NCBI GenBank assembly: GCA_043738095.1
Contig: JAYSZI010000080.1
Location: forward strand, 1 to 14,832
Direction: 5' to 3'
DNA length: 14,832 nt
Source of the DNA: Lysobacter_K sp043738095
GTDB taxonomy: Bacteria > Pseudomonadota > Gammaproteobacteria > Xanthomonadales > Xanthomonadaceae
Shown here: positions 13,255 through 14,832 of the stretch, piece after piece
How positions within the stretch are numbered: position 1 is the stretch's first letter
How the letters are laid out: every line of letters starts with the position of its first letter
Notes under the pieces: generated by a model
The model's database searches: none
What the model was told of the DNA's origin: nothing
Seen by the model: the letters and a program-made list of their open reading frames with translations, nothing else
Translations under genes and position numbers: made by a program

Positions 13255-14832
13255 GTGGCCCAAATCGATTACGACGACGACACCGATCCCTCCGACCACG
13301 ACCCGTCGCCGCGTTGGCGGCGCCGGCTGGTCACCTGGACCCTCGCGGCGATCGGCCTGGGTCTGGGGTTCCTGATCCCGTACACGCTGTACCTCAACCA
13401 CGAGGTCGGTCAGCGCTTTGGGCAATTGCGGTGGCAGATCCCGACACGCGTGTACGCGCGGCCGCTGGCCTTGACTCCGGGCCTGACCCTGGACGCGAAC
13501 ACGCTCAAGACCGAGCTCGATGCCGCGGCCTACCGCGCCGGCGACGGCAGTCGGCCGGGCAGTTATTCGCGCAATGGCGGGCGCTGGTTGATCTCCAGCC
13601 GCGGCTTCAACGACATCAACGGTGCCGTTCCGGGCCGGAGGGTGGAAGTGGTGTTGTCGGGCGGACGCGTCGCCAGCCTGCGCGAGACCGGCCGCAAGGC
13701 GGCGCTCAAGACCGCGCTGCTGGATCCTGCGCGCATCGCCACGCTGTACGGTCAGAAGCAGGAAGAGCGCCGGCTCGTGCGGATCGAGGAGGTCCCGGAG
13801 TTGCTCGTCACCGGGCTGCAGGCGGTCGAAGATCGGGACTTCGCCCACCACAACGGCATCGATGTCAGTGGCATGGTCCGCGCGGCGTGGGTCAACTTGC
13901 GTTCGGGCGCCGCCCGGCAGGGCGCGAGCACGCTGACCCAGCAGCTCGCGCGCAGCGGCTTGCTCGGCATCGGCCGTGAGCAGACGTACACCCGCAAGGG
14001 CAAGGAAATCCTTTACGCGATGCTGATGGAGGCGCGTTACGACAAGCGCACGATCCTCGAGGCGTATTTCAACCAGGTCTACCTCGGCCAGCGCGGCGCG
14101 CAGGCGATCCACGGCGTGGCCGCGGGCGCCGAGTTCTGGTTCGGCCGCGACCTGAGCGACCTCAACACCGAGCAGATCGCGCTGCTGGTCGGCATCGTCC
14201 GCGGCCCGTCGCACTACGACCCGCGCCGCAATCCGGAGCGTGCGACCGGGCGCCGCAACTTCGCGCTCGGCGAGATGCACGAAACCGGCCTGATCGACGA
14301 CGCCGAATACCAGCGCGCGCTGAAGGCGCCTCTGGGTATCACCAAGACCCCGGGCAGCGTCGCCGCGAACCGCTTCCCCGCCTATGTCGACCTCGTCCGC
14401 CGCCAGTTGGCGCGCGACTTTCCGGCCGATGCGTTGTCCGGCGCCGGGCTGAGCGTGATGAGCGGCATGTCGCCGGCCGCCCAGGCGTATGCCGAGGGCG
14501 CGGTCAGTCGCACGCTCAAGAGCCTCGCCGGCAAGCGCCGGCCGGCACTGGAGTCGGGCCTGGTGGTCACCGACGTGCACAACGGCGAGGTGCTGGCGGT
14601 GGTCGGCGGTCGCGATTTCTCCGGCCACGGCTTCAACCGCGCGGTCGAGGCGCAGCGGCCGGTCGGTTCCCTGCTCAAGCCGTTCGTGTACCTGCTGGCA
14701 TTGGCGCAGCCCTCGCGGTATGCATTGTCGAGCTACATCGACGATTCGCCGGTCACGGTCACGCTCGGCAAGGGCAAGCGCTGGAGCCCCGGCAATTCCG
14801 ACGGACGAAGCCACGGCACCGCGCGGCTGGTC
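13255..14832 (+). CDS. mrcB: Penicillin-binding protein 1B, bifunctional peptidoglycan synthase (cut by right edge)
   Basis: PBP1b polymerises lipid II into glycan strands and cross-links them at the inner membrane. The window holds 526 codons from the GTG at 13255. Layout: acidic cytoplasmic tail (1-20), WRRR stop-transfer, one TM helix (about 25-47), UB2H-like domain (about 60-135), then GT51 transglycosylase with EDRDFAHHNGID (192-203, catalytic E192), GASTLTQQLAR (223-233), RKGKEILYAMLMEARYDKRTILEAYFNQVYLG (247-278) and GIVRGPSHYDP (313-323). The transpeptidase domain begins about 430; the catalytic serine motif is SLLK (472-475). SxN and KTG boxes lie beyond the edge. GTG was chosen because the residues that follow (MAQIDYDDD) look like a PBP1b N-terminus; in-frame TTGs at 13243 and 13225 are alternatives. 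The whole gene is also open on the opposite strand, but the motifs settle the coding strand. Confidence 0.96.
   Translation, partial: MAQIDYDDDTDPSDHDPSPRWRRRLVTWTLAAIGLGLGFLIPYTLYLNHEVGQRFGQLRWQIPTRVYARPLALTPGLTLDANTLKTELDAAAYRAGDGSRPGSYSRNGGRWLISSRGFNDINGAVPGRRVEVVLSGGRVASLRETGRKAALKTALLDPARIATLYGQKQEERRLVRIEEVPELLVTGLQAVEDRDFAHHNGIDVSGMVRAAWVNLRSGAARQGASTLTQQLARSGLLGIGREQTYTRKGKEILYAMLMEARYDKRTILEAYFNQVYLGQRGAQAIHGVAAGAEFWFGRDLSDLNTEQIALLVGIVRGPSHYDPRRNPERATGRRNFALGEMHETGLIDDAEYQRALKAPLGITKTPGSVAANRFPAYVDLVRRQLARDFPADALSGAGLSVMSGMSPAAQAYAEGAVSRTLKSLAGKRRPALESGLVVTDVHNGEVLAVVGGRDFSGHGFNRAVEAQRPVGSLLKPFVYLLALAQPSRYALSSYIDDSPVTVTLGKGKRWSPGNSDGRSHGTARLV

Noticed and set aside
13240..14814. A 524-codon open frame on the minus strand opposite mrcB
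   Set aside because: The plus strand encodes PBP1b with intact GT51 motifs and the SLLK transpeptidase motif. The antisense product is low-complexity Arg/Ala/Gln/Leu-rich and resembles no family; long antisense frames are expected in high-GC genes.

Overview
The window is GC-rich bacterial chromosome, with G or C at most third codon positions. It looks like a gammaproteobacterium of the Xanthomonadales/Lysobacteraceae type. That placement is an inference from the full-length HrpA with its C-terminal DUF3418 region, the RelA/PBP1b/RecQ protein types, the small secreted protein and the promoter style. There is no rRNA, tRNA or other phylogenetic marker, no mobile element, no integrase and no CRISPR array.

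Layout, left to right. (1) Minus strand: the 5' part of recQ (cut by the left edge), preceded by a small polytopic membrane protein gene, a 361-base gene-free gap with several short hairpins, and a Dps-type ferritin gene with a lysine-rich N-terminal tail. (2) Plus strand, divergent from dps: hrpA, a 1406-residue DEAH-box RNA helicase that carries an in-frame 15-bp tandem repeat. (3) Minus strand, convergent with hrpA: a small secreted protein of unknown function. (4) Plus strand: relA ((p)ppGpp synthetase), then a membrane-anchored TPR-like protein. (5) Minus strand, convergent with it: a two-domain (GT2 + GT-B) glycosyltransferase. (6) Plus strand, head-to-head with the glycosyltransferase: the first 526 codons of mrcB (PBP1b), starting at GTG and running off the right edge. 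A long open frame lies antisense to mrcB, but the GT51 and transpeptidase motifs show that the plus strand is the coding one.

The genes are mostly separate transcription units rather than one pathway. Loose themes are stress and starvation physiology (dps, relA), nucleic-acid helicases (recQ, hrpA) and the cell envelope (glycosyltransferase, mrcB, membrane and secreted proteins). I see no convincing new multi-gene system. The most unusual signals are the TSxxA minisatellite inside hrpA, a short dispersed-repeat-like insertion in the relA linker, possible leaderless starts at recQ and the TPR gene, and the cramped mrcB/glycosyltransferase head-to-head region, which has two adjacent inverted repeats.
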